From: Rhynchonema sp. JSB1_4
Taxonomy: Eukaryota; Nematoda; Chromadorea; Monhysterida; Xyalidae
Direction of reading: 5' to 3'
Length of the DNA: 64,000 bases
Assembly: GCA_030248065.1 (NCBI GenBank)
Contig: JASAMV010004329.1
Span: forward strand, 1-64,000
Part shown: piece by piece, positions 1-10,716 of the stretch
Layout of the letters: every line of letters starts with the position of its first letter
Position numbering within the stretch: position 1 is the first letter of the stretch
Program-made: the position numbers and the translations under genes
Notes under the pieces: generated by a model
Told to the model about the DNA's origin: nothing
Seen by the model: only the letters and a program-made list of their open reading frames with translations
The model's database searches: none

Positions 1-681
1 ATCCCCACCTTTCTTTTTCCTCTTCTTACTCTCCCAATATAAGTTGCGGCGGGATTGTATTCAGGAGGTGTTTTTGAGTCAGTTTTTCGGGCCGGCTCGT
101 GCCCCGTATGTGAACCCTAGGATATTTCATCAAATAAACCAAACTACGCAAGTTGCGTTCGTAACCCGCGGTTTCTGTAGTTCGACGTCGTCTCGTCGCC
201 GTTTCTTCGTACCACAGCTGTCTGAAGCTGTGCAGGCCCTGTCGTTGGACTGTTGCCTGGGTTTTGGGCCGTTACTTGCCCGGTGCTGCGTTGGGGGCAG
301 TGTGCAGTGTTGAGGTTCTTGATAACCTAGCACTTTGGTTTTGTGTCTGGCAGACTTGAGGGCTGTCCAGCACACCTGAAATCACTGGTCCGGGGAACCC
401 CTGGCATTTTGTCGCCACAATTTGCGGACATAGTTTTTGCACACCGTCAACCCTGGTGGTCGGCAAAATAGGTCTGTATTGAACTCGTACACTGCAGTCA
501 AGCCACGCTCATTGCTCGCTCTCGTTATTTAAAGCGCAGCTTTCTTGTATTGCAACAGCGCGTGTTTTATTCGCGTTTATTCCACAACTACACAACGGGC
601 ATTCTATTTCTTCAGGCCAATTAATCAATACACAATCCGTAAAGCACCATATTAGCGTGGCCCCCGACTGGCAGTGTGACA
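1..681 (+). repeat. LTR copy A (5'-truncated by window edge), plus orientation
   Basis: This stretch is the reverse complement of 2435-3066 and of 13797-14460, so it is the same long terminal repeat in the opposite orientation. The outer 5' part (about 130 bp, judged from the other copies) lies outside the window. The inner end at 681 reads GGCAGTGTGACA, giving a terminal CA. A primer-binding-site-like TGGTTCTTGCTGC follows at 684. ORFs here mirror those in the other copies and have no recognisable domain, so I read it as non-coding LTR. Confidence 0.8.
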
Positions 682-2434
682 TTTGGTTCTTGCTGCGTGA
701 GAGTTTAATAACGCCCTGAACAGCATTCAAATGCGTGCAAAGTTTGACGGCTGCTTGAAATGCGAAAGACCCCCTTTAATGAATAACTATCGCCAAATTT
801 GATTCGCAGGCGATGTGTGGCAGCTATTGGTCGCACAATGACCATATAAAAATTCATCAAATCAATCCTGATTTTCACGTTCACTCACTCTTAACTACTG
901 TGCTATTTGTGATTCTCACAAAACATTTTCAGCTGAAAATAATCCAGCAGATCAACCACGTTGCCGCAGGTCTGAAACATTCTCTTTACTGCATTCTTTG
1001 TGTGTGATCGCGCAACGCAACGTCATTGCCCCGCCCCTTTCTGGTTCCCCGATTCAGGAAAAAAATTTTACAAATCCTAACAAAGCAATGGGCCGACAAA
1101 AAAAAACCATGGCCGCCGCCAAAGGGGGTCGAGTAGCAGTGCCGAATTCGACCCGATGCCCAAACGAAGTCTCTGGCACACGGGCGTTGCCATTGGTGGC
1201 ACGCTGCATGTGTGCCGCGGGGGGGGGGAAAAAAAAATTCAAAAGAGGGCACGAAAGAGACGGGGGGGATGAGTGGTGGATTGATTAGTAGGAAGTAGTT
1301 TAAAAAAGGAAGTAGGTCGCCCCGCAACAATTAGCAACCAGCCACTGTTTGCGCATCACCCCCCGATTGGTTGGGGGTGGGAGGGTGGGATGGACCACCC
1401 ACCCCACCCCCAAAGGAGAGAGGTTAGAAAAAAAATGCAAATAACAAATAGATAAAGTAATAAGTGAACAAAACGCTTTGCACAGTTATTGGTAGCATAA
1501 TGACTATATAAGAATTCATCAAATCAATCCTGATCTTCACGTTCAGTCACTCTAATCACTGTGCTATTTGTGATTCTCACAAAACATTTTCAGCTGAAAA
1601 TAATCTAGCAGATCAGCCACGTTGCCGCAGGTCTGAAACATTCTCTTTATTACATGTTTTGTTCACTTATTACTTTATCTATTTGTTATTTGCATTTTTG
1701 AACTGAACTCTTTTCGCGAGTGAAGTGGGTGGTCCATGAAACCCATCATCCCATCACCAATCAGCGGTGAAGCGTGACCAAACAGTGGCTGCTAACTTTG
1801 CAGCGCGACCAATTTCCATATTTAAACAAGTGCCTATGAATCAATCAAGCACAAATCAACCCCGACATTCCGTCCCGACTCATATTGAATATGTTGTTCG
1901 CACATCCGCCATACACATGCAGCGTGCCACCAATGGCAACGCCCGTGTGCCAGAGACTTCGTTTGGGCATCGGGTCGAATTCGGCACTGCGACACCAGAC
2001 CCATTCGCCGCCGGCATTGATTTGTATTGGTCGCACAATGACTTTGTAAGAATTGGTAAAATTTTGTTCCTGAATCGTGAAGCAGGATAGTGACGGGGCG
2101 ATGACGTAGCGCGATCACACACAAAGAATGCAGTAAAGAGAATGTTTCAGACCTGCGGCAACGTGGTATCTGCTGGATTATTTTCAGCTGAAAATGTTTT
2201 GTGAGAATCACAAATAGCACAGTAGTTAAGAGTGAGTGAACGTGAAAATCAGGATTGATTTGATGAATTTTTATATGGTCATTGTGCGACCAATAGCTGC
2301 CACACATCGCCTGCGAATCAAATTTGGCGATAGTTATTCATAAAGGGGGTCTTTCACATTTCAAGCAGCCTCAAATTTTGCACGCATTTGAATGCTTTCA
2401 GGGCGTTATTAAACTCTCACGCAGCAAGAACCAA
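682..2434. repeat. Palindromic internal region between two head-to-head LTRs
   Basis: 682-1220 is repeated in reverse complement at about 1915-2434, so two leader regions, each beginning beside an LTR with TTTGGTTCTTGC, face each other. The centre contains a third, plus-oriented copy of part of the leader (about 1481-1655). That copy is itself bracketed by inverted arms (1433-1475 and 1657-1700) containing the word ATAGATAAAGTAATAAGTG. Homopolymer G and A runs and a palindromic block of GGGTGG/CCACCC words lie at 1365-1415. No protein domain is visible; ORFs on both strands are consequences of the palindrome. Confidence 0.75.
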
Positions 2435-3199
2435 ATTCACACGCCAGTCGGGGGCCACGCTAATATGGCGTTTACGGATTGTTATTATTAATTGGCCTGA
2501 AGAAATAGAATGCCCGTTGTGTAGTTTGGAATAAACGCGAATAAAACACGCGCTGTTGCAATACAAGAAAGCTGCGCTAAATAACGAGAGCGAGCAATGA
2601 GCGTGGCACGCCATTACAGTCAATACAGACCTATTTTGCCGACCACCAGGGTACGGTTGCAAAAACTATTCCGCAAATTGTGGCACAAAATGCCGGGGTT
2701 CCCCGACCAGATCAGTTGCTGGACAGCCCCAGTCTGCCAGACACAAAACCGAAGCTAGTATCAAGAACCTCACACTGCACACTGCCCCCAACGCAGCACC
2801 CGGCAAGTAACGGCCCAAAACCCAGGCACAGTCCACGACAGGGCCTGCACAGCTCAGACAGCTGTGTACGAAGAAACGGCGACGAGACAACATCGAACAC
2901 AGAAACCGCGGGTACGAACGCAACTTGCGTAGTTTGGTTTATTTGGTGTGATATCCTTGGGGTTCACATACGGGGCACAAGAGCCGGCCCCGAAAACGTA
3001 TCAAAACACCTCCTGAATACAATCCCGCCGCAACTTATATTGGGAGAATAAGAAGAGAAAAAGAAAGGTGGATTAAGCAGGTAAGCGGCGTTTGAAAAAC
3101 AAAACAACCAATAGAAAAACACGAAACAACTGCTGGTCTAAAACCGGTAAATTGTGGTGAAGTGACTATGGAATGCGCTAGGTGGGATGGCATCACACA
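2435..3199 (-). repeat. LTR copy B, 3' LTR of the minus-strand element
   Basis: Direct repeat of 13797-14602 and inverted repeat of 1-681. Its element-5' end is at 3199 (TGTGTGATGCC on the minus strand), directly after a polypurine tract. Its other end is near 2435, beside a TTTGGTTCTTGC sequence shared with LTR A. It is about 40 bp shorter than copy C through scattered small deletions, suggesting an older or more diverged copy. Confidence 0.8.
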
Positions 3200-3213
3200 G
3201 CCCCCTCAAAAAA
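3200..3213 (-). promoter_or_regulatory. Polypurine tract of the minus-strand element
   Basis: On the minus strand the sequence reads TTTTTTGAGGGGGC immediately before TGTGTGATGCC, the start of LTR B. A purine run abutting the 3' LTR is the expected primer for plus-strand DNA synthesis in LTR elements. Confidence 0.7.
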
Positions 3214-4011
3214 TGAAAATTCCCTAATTTTCATCACATATCAAATTGTCAACTGGTGTATAGATAAGAGGGTGAAAACTCAAAACGAGAATCCTACAAA
3301 AGAAAAATGAGAATAGCCCTCATAATTAAGCGAACCTTACACTGCCTACCTAACCTAACCTAAGCTTTACCCGTTAGTAACCAACTCCATCGTCTTCTTT
3401 CGAACCGAAACGCCACAACGTACGAACCAGCGAACGAACGATGATACGAACGACGACAGTCCACGATGATGGCGCATCGAACGACAGTGAACAACGGACG
3501 TAGTAGTAGGCGATGTAAACGTGTGATGTTGATGGTGCAAGTGTCGAAATTGGCGCGATGGACATGCGCCAATTTTAAATGTTGTGTGGTTGACGACGCC
3601 AAATTACGGCGCGTAGAGAATGAAGGCGGAGCCTCCTTCAATGCAAGCATGAACGACGAATCGGCAAAGACGACGAACAATCATTGCAAGACGTGTTGCC
3701 GCACGTTGAAAGAGGTAGTTGTTGCGCTATTGCATAAACGACTGTTGAAAAGTCAAACGCAGCAACTGGGAGCGCGAAACAAAACCAAAACACAAATGTA
3801 AGCTGGTGCAGTGAAAATGAGGCCAACGCGAATATGCATCTCAGCGGTTGGTTGATCGCACAAACACGCGAGACGACGCGAAAGGCTGACTGTTGCAAAT
3901 AAACATGGATACTTGGCCGTTAGCTGTATTACCAAACGCATACTTGAAATGCGAAAATGAAGGCACCAATGAAATAAACGCCAAAATTGAAATGCAGAAC
4001 AAACGGCGATA
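3214..4011 (-). other. 3' untranslated part of the minus-strand element
   Basis: About 800 bp between the gag remnant and the polypurine tract. It has ORFs on both strands with none recognisable. No polymerase or envelope motifs are seen. The sequence is rich in CGAACGA/ACGACG words around 3400-3490. Confidence 0.5.
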
Positions 4012-4755
4012 TCAATTGCGCACACGATTACTAGATGGATTGCGCGTCAACTGAAAACATTGAACAAATGGTGCGCCAAGGGTCACGCGATTTGAGGAAG
4101 AATCATTGATGTTGAAACGAAATCGTTGACGCTGACCCTTGTACTCAACGTTCAAGAACACAGAGTTGTCATCAGTCGCGGTCGAACTCAGCGAATTGAT
4201 GCGCGACGAATTTGCAGCAAATTGAGAAATGCCAATCGATTGCAACAAGTCGCGACTGATGGAACACCAGCGTTCACGCGAGTCAACCTTGCAACGCCAA
4301 TGACGACCTTCGATACTTGGACGAATCGACCAGCCACCACGCCGATTGGAAGGCGGAAAAGGCGTCGATGAAACAGCACCGATCGTGGATCGAAGTGGAC
4401 GAAGAGAAGACAATTTACTGCGCTGTTGTTCAAATTTGATGTTGTGCTCAATGCGACGCGCACGCTGCACTGTTTTGTTCAGATCGGCACAGTAGTCGAA
4501 TTGCAGAAATGCTGCACGCAGATGCGGCAGAAGGCCATCGGCGAATTTTGATTGCAGCATCGATTCATAATCAGCTAGCCTATGCGATTTACACGCCTTA
4601 GAAGCTGCGCGAGTGAGACGATTGTAAAATTGGTCGACTGTCTCGTTTTTTTCCGCCCCTCCTCCCAGGAATTCGACAAAAGACTCCGCCCCTCGAGAGG
4701 CAGCGGCAAAAGGCGGGCGGCATGTGATCCTGCGATTAGGTAAAAGCCCCGTTTT
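4012..4755 (-). pseudogene. C-terminal part of the minus-strand gag-like gene
   Basis: Read on the minus strand, an open frame runs from about 4750 to the stop at 4012. It first shows a gag-core-like stretch (RPPFAA, then ESFVEFLGGG, then DQFYNRLTRAASKA), then an Arg/Ser-rich linker, and finally a beta-rich stretch (VFLNVEYKGQRQRF, later GAPFVQCF). The last part resembles a retropepsin fold but has NDSSS where DTG/DSG would be expected. It continues the gag domain that breaks off at 12341 on the other side of the inserted LTR element. A TAG at 4756-4758 in the same frame marks where LTR-derived or flanking sequence begins. Family assignment rests on pattern only. Confidence 0.6.
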
Positions 4756-4798
4756 CTACCGTTTTCTAAGTGTATCATGTGTTTTTGTGCTTAAATCT

Positions 4799-5114
4799 TG
4801 TTCCTCCGCTAGGTTCTTATTCTCTTTCTTTCCGTTTTTCGGGTTTTCAGAGTTGTTGGTGTCTGCTCGTTAGCGCCCGTTGCGCTTTATGTTCAACTGC
4901 TAATCAACCGTTCATCATTTAATTGCGTAAAACTAACAATGTAACGTCGCCGCGGAGTTACTTCGTTCAAGTGAAAAAGGGCAAATCCAGCTGTCGGCTT
5001 GTCCGACAGCTCCCTACGTCGAGTTATCGATATCATCGTTAATATATCTTCTATTTCACCGGTATTTCGTGTGTGAGTGGAGTTCAGGAACCGCGTACAA
5101 CCCGCTGGTTCACA
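4799..5114 (+). repeat. 5' LTR (316 bp) of the plus-strand gag-only element
   Basis: Direct repeat of 12025-12340. It begins TGTTCCTCCGCTAGG and ends CGCTGGTTCACA. It contains a short perfect hairpin, AGCTGTCGGCTTGTCCGACAGCT, near 4990-5012. A candidate primer binding site TGGTGAGCCTCGACAACG follows at 5117-5134; its complement would be a tRNA 3' end in CCA, but I cannot assign the tRNA. Confidence 0.85.
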
Positions 5115-6822
5115 TGTGGTGAGCCTCGACAACGAGCGAACAACTTGCAGCGCAACCAACGACGAAGGAGTCGTGTTTTGTAGAGTTTGGGGGGTGATTT
5201 TTGGGGAATTTTTGGATTTTTCATCGCATCTGACGCCTTCTCTCTTATTGAGGCTTCGTCGCCGACTTCGCGCTGAACATCTACGACATCTACGACAACG
5301 ACAACAGCGTCTACAACCTTCGCCCCGACCGCCAGCAGCCCCAGCCAGCTCTGACAGCTGGTACTTGAGTTCTCGTGACGGCATTAGGGTCTGGACCGCC
5401 GAAGGTCTGGACCAGGCTGTGCGAGTGCTAGGTGCCGGTTGTTGGAGAGCCGGGCCTCAACGAGCGTCATCGTCAAATCAACGCATCACGACGATTCATC
5501 AACCAACAGCGCGAAAACAGCCGAAAAACATCGCTTCACCGGCCGCCTGTGTGTAAAAGTGGTGTTTGTCTGGGGGTCGAATTTGGAGTGCGGGAACGTG
5601 TTCCCGGCGGTCTGCTGACGCGTTTTGGACGGAACTCTGCCCAATTTTTCTAGGCAGAACTCTGCCCATTTTTTTCCGGATTTTTTCGACATAGTTTTTG
5701 GTCGTCGAAGTGCGAAAGTTCAGTGTTGGGTGAAAAGTGACGATTTTTGGAGTGGATTTTTCGGCAGTGCTGCGACGCGAACGGCACACGTGTGGGGCAT
5801 CGCTACAACCGTCAGACGCCTGCGCAACTTTCCAGACCGACGCCGACCCGAAATCCGCATTTTGAAACATCAGCTGAGCGCAAAGTACGAAAGACGGTTT
5901 TTTGACGATTTTGGAGCTGTTTTTGACTTTTGAAGTGTCATTTCTTCTCGCCACTGCTTTCTACGTGCTGAAATCCGATTCGACATCGTACCTTGCAACT
6001 AGTACTACAAATAAAATATAACGTTCGTGCCAATTGCTGCGATTTCAATAAAAATATAATTTGATATATTTCGTCTGGGGGGATTCCCCATAGTTAAGGA
6101 ATTTTCTCAACTTTGTCAGAGTGATTGTGTTGTGTTGTGACGACTTGGACAAGGCAGCGACACATCAAAAGAACCGCCGTGGGACGCTCTACAATTTGAT
6201 ACCAGACTCAACGCGTCAACTACAAAATCGACTGATTTCGACTCTGTTCAGAATTTCGCCAAAAAGTCATCTTTCAACTTGCGTTTTCTGACCGTAGCGA
6301 CCAGTTTCCGTGTTCGTGTTTCTGTGACGCTTGGAGAACAGCAGTTTCTAATTTTTTCGAGTGCGTTTGCAAAAAGAGCGGATCGATTTGGACGATTTTC
6401 GACAAAAATTGGATTTTTTTGCGATTTTTCGGCAATAATTTTCTTTTAACTCCGAACCGTGCTGAGCATCGGTCAACGCGTCACTTTCTTCAATTTTTCG
6501 ACATTTCTGCGTGAATAAAAGGTGGCACGTGCGAAATAAAGATTATTTGTGCCAAGAACAGCGATTTTGTGATCGAATTTAGTGTTTTGTTCGTTCTGTG
6601 TTGCTGTCGAGTGGACTTGTGAGTGACAACGCCGGTGACCTACAACAGCATCAGCGCCTCAATCGCAACACAACAGACATCGCGTCGTGACTTCAACCAC
6701 TGTGCACTTCAAAGTTCATCTGATTTCGCCGTCTATCACAAAACCTACGTGGGTTTTGTCTGGTTTTGGTCTTGTTTGTTGGTGCTTTGTGAACAACTGC
6801 TGTGCTGTCAACTGCTGTCGTC
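5115..6822 (+). other. Long 5' leader of the plus-strand element
   Basis: 1.7 kb between the 5' LTR and the gag start codon. It carries short ORFs with no recognisable domain and T-rich stretches (TTTTTCGGA and TTTTTCGACA words). A near-duplicate of CAGAACTCTGCCCA occurs at 5632-5672. It probably includes the packaging region, which is an inference from position only. Confidence 0.5.
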
Positions 6823-9800
6823 ATGGCAACTAACGCAAGTGGCGGTGACGCACCTGATCAACAACAACGGACCGCATGCACCTACTGTCAGTCAACAGAA
6901 CATCGGAGTCAGAATTGTCCATCAATAAATAGAGGGCTGCGGCAGATTGCAACGAACATTTTGCAGGGACTTTCACCCTTCGGTCGACATCCCATACAAA
7001 GACCCAGCGCTATTTCGGCATCGACATCGAATCAGGAGCAAGGTGCAGCTGGTGGTGTTAGAGGTCGTGGTAATGTGAACACACGATCAACGCGACAACA
7101 CCCACGTCTGGATGAAAATCGACAACAGATTCAGGCTTCGGCACAAGGTAACCCTGATGTTGCACGTCTGCACAATCAACTGGCAACGTACGACCAACAT
7201 CCAGCGAATACTGTGAACGGACCGTCGACATCTACACCTCAACCGCCGATACTGACAGTGAATGGTCAGCAACAACAATTACCGTCTGCAGTACCACAAC
7301 AGCAGCCATCGCAACTGTCGACGTCGGACATGAGCATCGAACATCAAAATTTTGCCATGGATGCCGTACAGCCAACTCCTATTGCGGCTCACACTACGCA
7401 ACATGACTTCGTACAGCCAACACCTATTGTGAATCGTCCGCCGCCGCAGAACATCAGTGATCAACGACAACGGGAGAGACCGATCTTGACTATGGCGGTA
7501 CCCAGTTTGGATACACCAGAAGCCAGGGCCAGAGGCGAAGTCGTACCACACATGGTCATGCAACCACTACAGAACGGTTTCGTCAATTTGAACGTGGTGG
7601 AATGGCAGCAACGTGATCCAATGACAGTTTGCAGATTCCAGAGGTACCTAGCGACCAGCCCTGAGTACTGCAACATGAACTTCGATGATATGACGAATTG
7701 GATTGTGCATCAATTTGACATCTTGAAATTTTTCGGTGAAGAATTGGGATTGCAGAACATCGACGAAGTGACCATCAGATTCCTTCGCATTGTGCAAGGT
7801 TATGAACAACCGGAGACACAAGGTGCTATCGAACCACCACCGATGTTGCCTGAAAATCAAGGGATTCAGGGTCAACAGCAATTGGACTCGCTTGATTCGG
7901 ACGACGAAAACGAACCACCGAATGCTCAACATCAGGCACCAGGTAGCTCGGACATACATCAGCATTTGCGAACGACTAGATCAAGTCAACGAGTGACCAT
8001 TGCAGGAGCAGACCAGAATGGCCGGTTTAATGTTGGGAATATGGCACAGACCTCAAATAGTCGCGATATCAGCGGTGTTCAGCAGCAACGTCGCACTACA
8101 CAGCCTTCCCGATCAAGTCCATCTATGCAAGTTGGTGGTACGCCGGGCAATGTTTCAAGGAGTGTACATGTTTCGACAGGGGTCCCGGCTGCACAACAGA
8201 CACCAGCGATTGATGACGCGACTGGTCTACGTCTACCTACGAACATCCCTGGCCAGTATTGGTTGCTACCGGATACGAATCAGTGTTATTGTTCAACGTG
8301 CAATGGTGCACATGGTCATCCGCGCGTCATATTCACAGACGACTACAGTGGCACACCACCCCCTCGAACAACTGATTTTGTGAATCGATCCAATGCTACG
8401 AACACCTATCATCATCAACAGTCAGCACCGCCGCAACAGCAGTCCACACCGTTGAACGCTCAGTCTAGTGGTGGTATGCGAGGACGTGATGTGACCGGCA
8501 GTCAAATGCGTGATCGTTCTGCAGCGACAGTGAATGGTGATCAAGCGTTTCATCGTGCACACGACACGTTCACCACACCGAGTGATGCCTTCGATCCAAC
8601 AGACCCGGACCCTGATCAATCAAGACTGGAATCAATTGAAACATCGGGACAAACAACATGGACGTTAACGACGGATCGAAAGATTGAATTGAACAAGAAC
8701 ATTGCGTGCTACAAGAAAGTTGGTGCCGCACAGGTATACCATGGCGTTGATGGGAAGCTGCACTTTACAGCGTTCGAGCGTCAAGCACGTGAGTTATGCG
8801 GCAATGTTGGAGCGACAACCAATGAGGAGGCAGCGTTCGTGTTGTACATGTTGTTGGGAACCGAGCCGAAAGTGCTTTGGAATGCGTTGGGATCGAGCAG
8901 ATTCCATTACTACAAAGCCGTGAAAGAACTGTCGAAGTCATTTGGAGCTGACACGCATGCATATTCAGTTGACCTACAGATGTCACAATTGACTTGGGTG
9001 GCCGAGAAAGATACAGTCGATACATACCTGCAGAAAGTCAACACGTTTACGGCCCAGTTGTTCCCTCGAGCTCAAGCCAAGCAATTCGCTGAGCATGCAG
9101 CATTGATGTTTCGTCAAGGCTTGCCGGAACGCTTCAAGTCTCATCTGGCAGTCAGTCGCATCAACACGACTGATATCACTGAAATGGTTTCGTCACTACG
9201 CGCATTCATATTGGCCAATGAAAATATCGGTATCAAGTGGACTGACGCTAATTTGAATCCGGCGAGGACAGCTCGTGAAAATGCGATTCGAAACAGTGCT
9301 TTACGTGGCGGTCACAAACAACAGAGACATGGATTGAGTTCAAATGGACGGCCATTTACGTGCTTCACGTGCAAGAAGCAGGGACACAGGTCGTTTGAAT
9401 GTACGGACGCTGCATCGCATCAACAACAACACACGCAACAACATGGCAGGCGTGGAGAAGTGAGGGACAACACATACCAACGAGGAGGAATGACCGGAGG
9501 ATTAACGGGTGGAGGTCGAAAGTGCTTTGAATGTGGCGACCCTGGACATTTGGCTCCACAGTGCCCCGTCAGACAACAACGACAGCGAGAACAACAGCCA
9601 CAACAACAAGTTATCATGCCTTCCAACGCTGGTACAAACACTCTGAAGAAGACTGGTTCTGCACCGACACATGGCAACGACACGAGTGGCTCAGAAAGTG
9701 ATGATGGTGGTTGTATGAATTGCAACATGGAACAGTGTTATTGTGGTGCTCGACCTGGCGTGATTTACAAGCCGAAACAGGTCAAGATGGGGAAAACCAG

Positions 9801-10716
9801 CTATCGACCAGATGTTAATATCCGAAAAATCAAGTGTGTTGACTTGACGAGTGATACAGAGCATAAGGACAAGTCGTGTGACGAAAAGAAACAAATCAAC
9901 GAACCACTGGACTCAGAATGTGAATGGCTTGAGACGCCTCAATGGATTGATGCTGATCGACGACATGTGCTTGGTTTCATCGAGGGTCAGCCTTTCTGCA
10001 TGTCGGCAGATTTGAGTCGTCCTACAAATTTGATCGCACAATCAGCGTTGTCCAAAATTGAGTCTCAAAATGGTACCAATGCGTGTCGCTTCATGCTGAA
10101 CAACAATCTCGTTTCTTCGTATCGGCAACCAAACGTTGGCAAGAAGCAACAGTTCGTGCTGTTGAAACTAAAATTGAACTATCGGATTTGTATGATGCCG
10201 TTTGAGATCGTTGGTGACAATGAAGCTGAAGCCGAAATCGTATTGGGTGCTTTGTGTGAGAACATGATTGGTCCGATTGCTTTGCCACGTGCATCGAACA
10301 AGTCAACTACGCGACCGAAGAACAAAAAGAAAGTTATTCGTGACGTCAGTTCTACCAAAGATACTGAGTCTGACTGTTCTGATGAAACGGAGTTCTCCAA
10401 ACCGGCTATCAAACAACGTAAACCGAAACGTAACAAACGAAAGTCGAAGTCTGTGTCCAACACCAACACAACTGCTAGTTCGGAACAGGATGAGACTGCT
10501 GATGAGACCAACCCAATGAAATTGCTCGCAGGCAAGGATACTCGGTTCAAGAGCAGTTTGACAATTGGCGATGAGAGTGTGAACAGCAAAGCCTGCAGTG
10601 ATCGTGCTATGTGCGTGGCTAAGGAACAGAAACTGAATGTGAAGTTGGTGGCGGAACATGGTCGAAGCGCGAATATGTGTTGTGATTTGCGCGACATGGA
10701 GCCACCCGATCAGTAA
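6823..10716 (+). CDS. gag: Gag-like polyprotein with three zinc knuckles
   Basis: One uninterrupted frame of 1297 codons from the ATG at 6823 (an upstream in-frame ATG at 6802 would add 7 residues). A CX2CX4HX4C knuckle lies at the extreme N-terminus (residues 19-32). A long Gln/Pro-rich low-complexity region follows, with a CYCSTCNGAHGH motif near residue 487. A helical gag core spans about residues 624-806 (with VLYMLLGTEPKVLWNAL and LMFRQGLPERFKSHL). Two canonical knuckles start at Cys 847 and Cys 901. The C-terminal region (about 1043-1146) resembles retropepsin in layout (FIEGQPFCMSADLS, later FEIVGDNEAEAEIVLGAL) but lacks DTG/DSG. A basic Lys/Arg tail follows. Zinc knuckles bind RNA in capsid proteins of this class. 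An intact frame without pol suggests a functional non-autonomous or recently active element. Confidence 0.88.
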   Translation: MATNASGGDAPDQQQRTACTYCQSTEHRSQNCPSINRGLRQIATNILQGLSPFGRHPIQRPSAISASTSNQEQGAAGGVRGRGNVNTRSTRQHPRLDENRQQIQASAQGNPDVARLHNQLATYDQHPANTVNGPSTSTPQPPILTVNGQQQQLPSAVPQQQPSQLSTSDMSIEHQNFAMDAVQPTPIAAHTTQHDFVQPTPIVNRPPPQNISDQRQRERPILTMAVPSLDTPEARARGEVVPHMVMQPLQNGFVNLNVVEWQQRDPMTVCRFQRYLATSPEYCNMNFDDMTNWIVHQFDILKFFGEELGLQNIDEVTIRFLRIVQGYEQPETQGAIEPPPMLPENQGIQGQQQLDSLDSDDENEPPNAQHQAPGSSDIHQHLRTTRSSQRVTIAGADQNGRFNVGNMAQTSNSRDISGVQQQRRTTQPSRSSPSMQVGGTPGNVSRSVHVSTGVPAAQQTPAIDDATGLRLPTNIPGQYWLLPDTNQCYCSTCNGAHGHPRVIFTDDYSGTPPPRTTDFVNRSNATNTYHHQQSAPPQQQSTPLNAQSSGGMRGRDVTGSQMRDRSAATVNGDQAFHRAHDTFTTPSDAFDPTDPDPDQSRLESIETSGQTTWTLTTDRKIELNKNIACYKKVGAAQVYHGVDGKLHFTAFERQARELCGNVGATTNEEAAFVLYMLLGTEPKVLWNALGSSRFHYYKAVKELSKSFGADTHAYSVDLQMSQLTWVAEKDTVDTYLQKVNTFTAQLFPRAQAKQFAEHAALMFRQGLPERFKSHLAVSRINTTDITEMVSSLRAFILANENIGIKWTDANLNPARTARENAIRNSALRGGHKQQRHGLSSNGRPFTCFTCKKQGHRSFECTDAASHQQQHTQQHGRRGEVRDNTYQRGGMTGGLTGGGRKCFECGDPGHLAPQCPVRQQRQREQQPQQQVIMPSNAGTNTLKKTGSAPTHGNDTSGSESDDGGCMNCNMEQCYCGARPGVIYKPKQVKMGKTSYRPDVNIRKIKCVDLTSDTEHKDKSCDEKKQINEPLDSECEWLETPQWIDADRRHVLGFIEGQPFCMSADLSRPTNLIAQSALSKIESQNGTNACRFMLNNNLVSSYRQPNVGKKQQFVLLKLKLNYRICMMPFEIVGDNEAEAEIVLGALCENMIGPIALPRASNKSTTRPKNKKKVIRDVSSTKDTESDCSDETEFSKPAIKQRKPKRNKRKSKSVSNTNTTASSEQDETADETNPMKLLAGKDTRFKSSLTIGDESVNSKACSDRAMCVAKEQKLNVKLVAEHGRSANMCCDLRDMEPPDQ

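Noticed and set aside
813..2307. Matching open frames on opposite strands (813-1007 plus, 1834-2307 minus and others)
   Set aside because: They are the two arms of a palindrome read in both directions; no domain and no codon constraint apparent.
4790..4798. TTAAATCT shared upstream of both 316-bp LTRs as part of the LTR
   Set aside because: Possible, but the TG...CA rule and equal 316-bp lengths favour starts at 4799 and 12025; left as an uncertainty.
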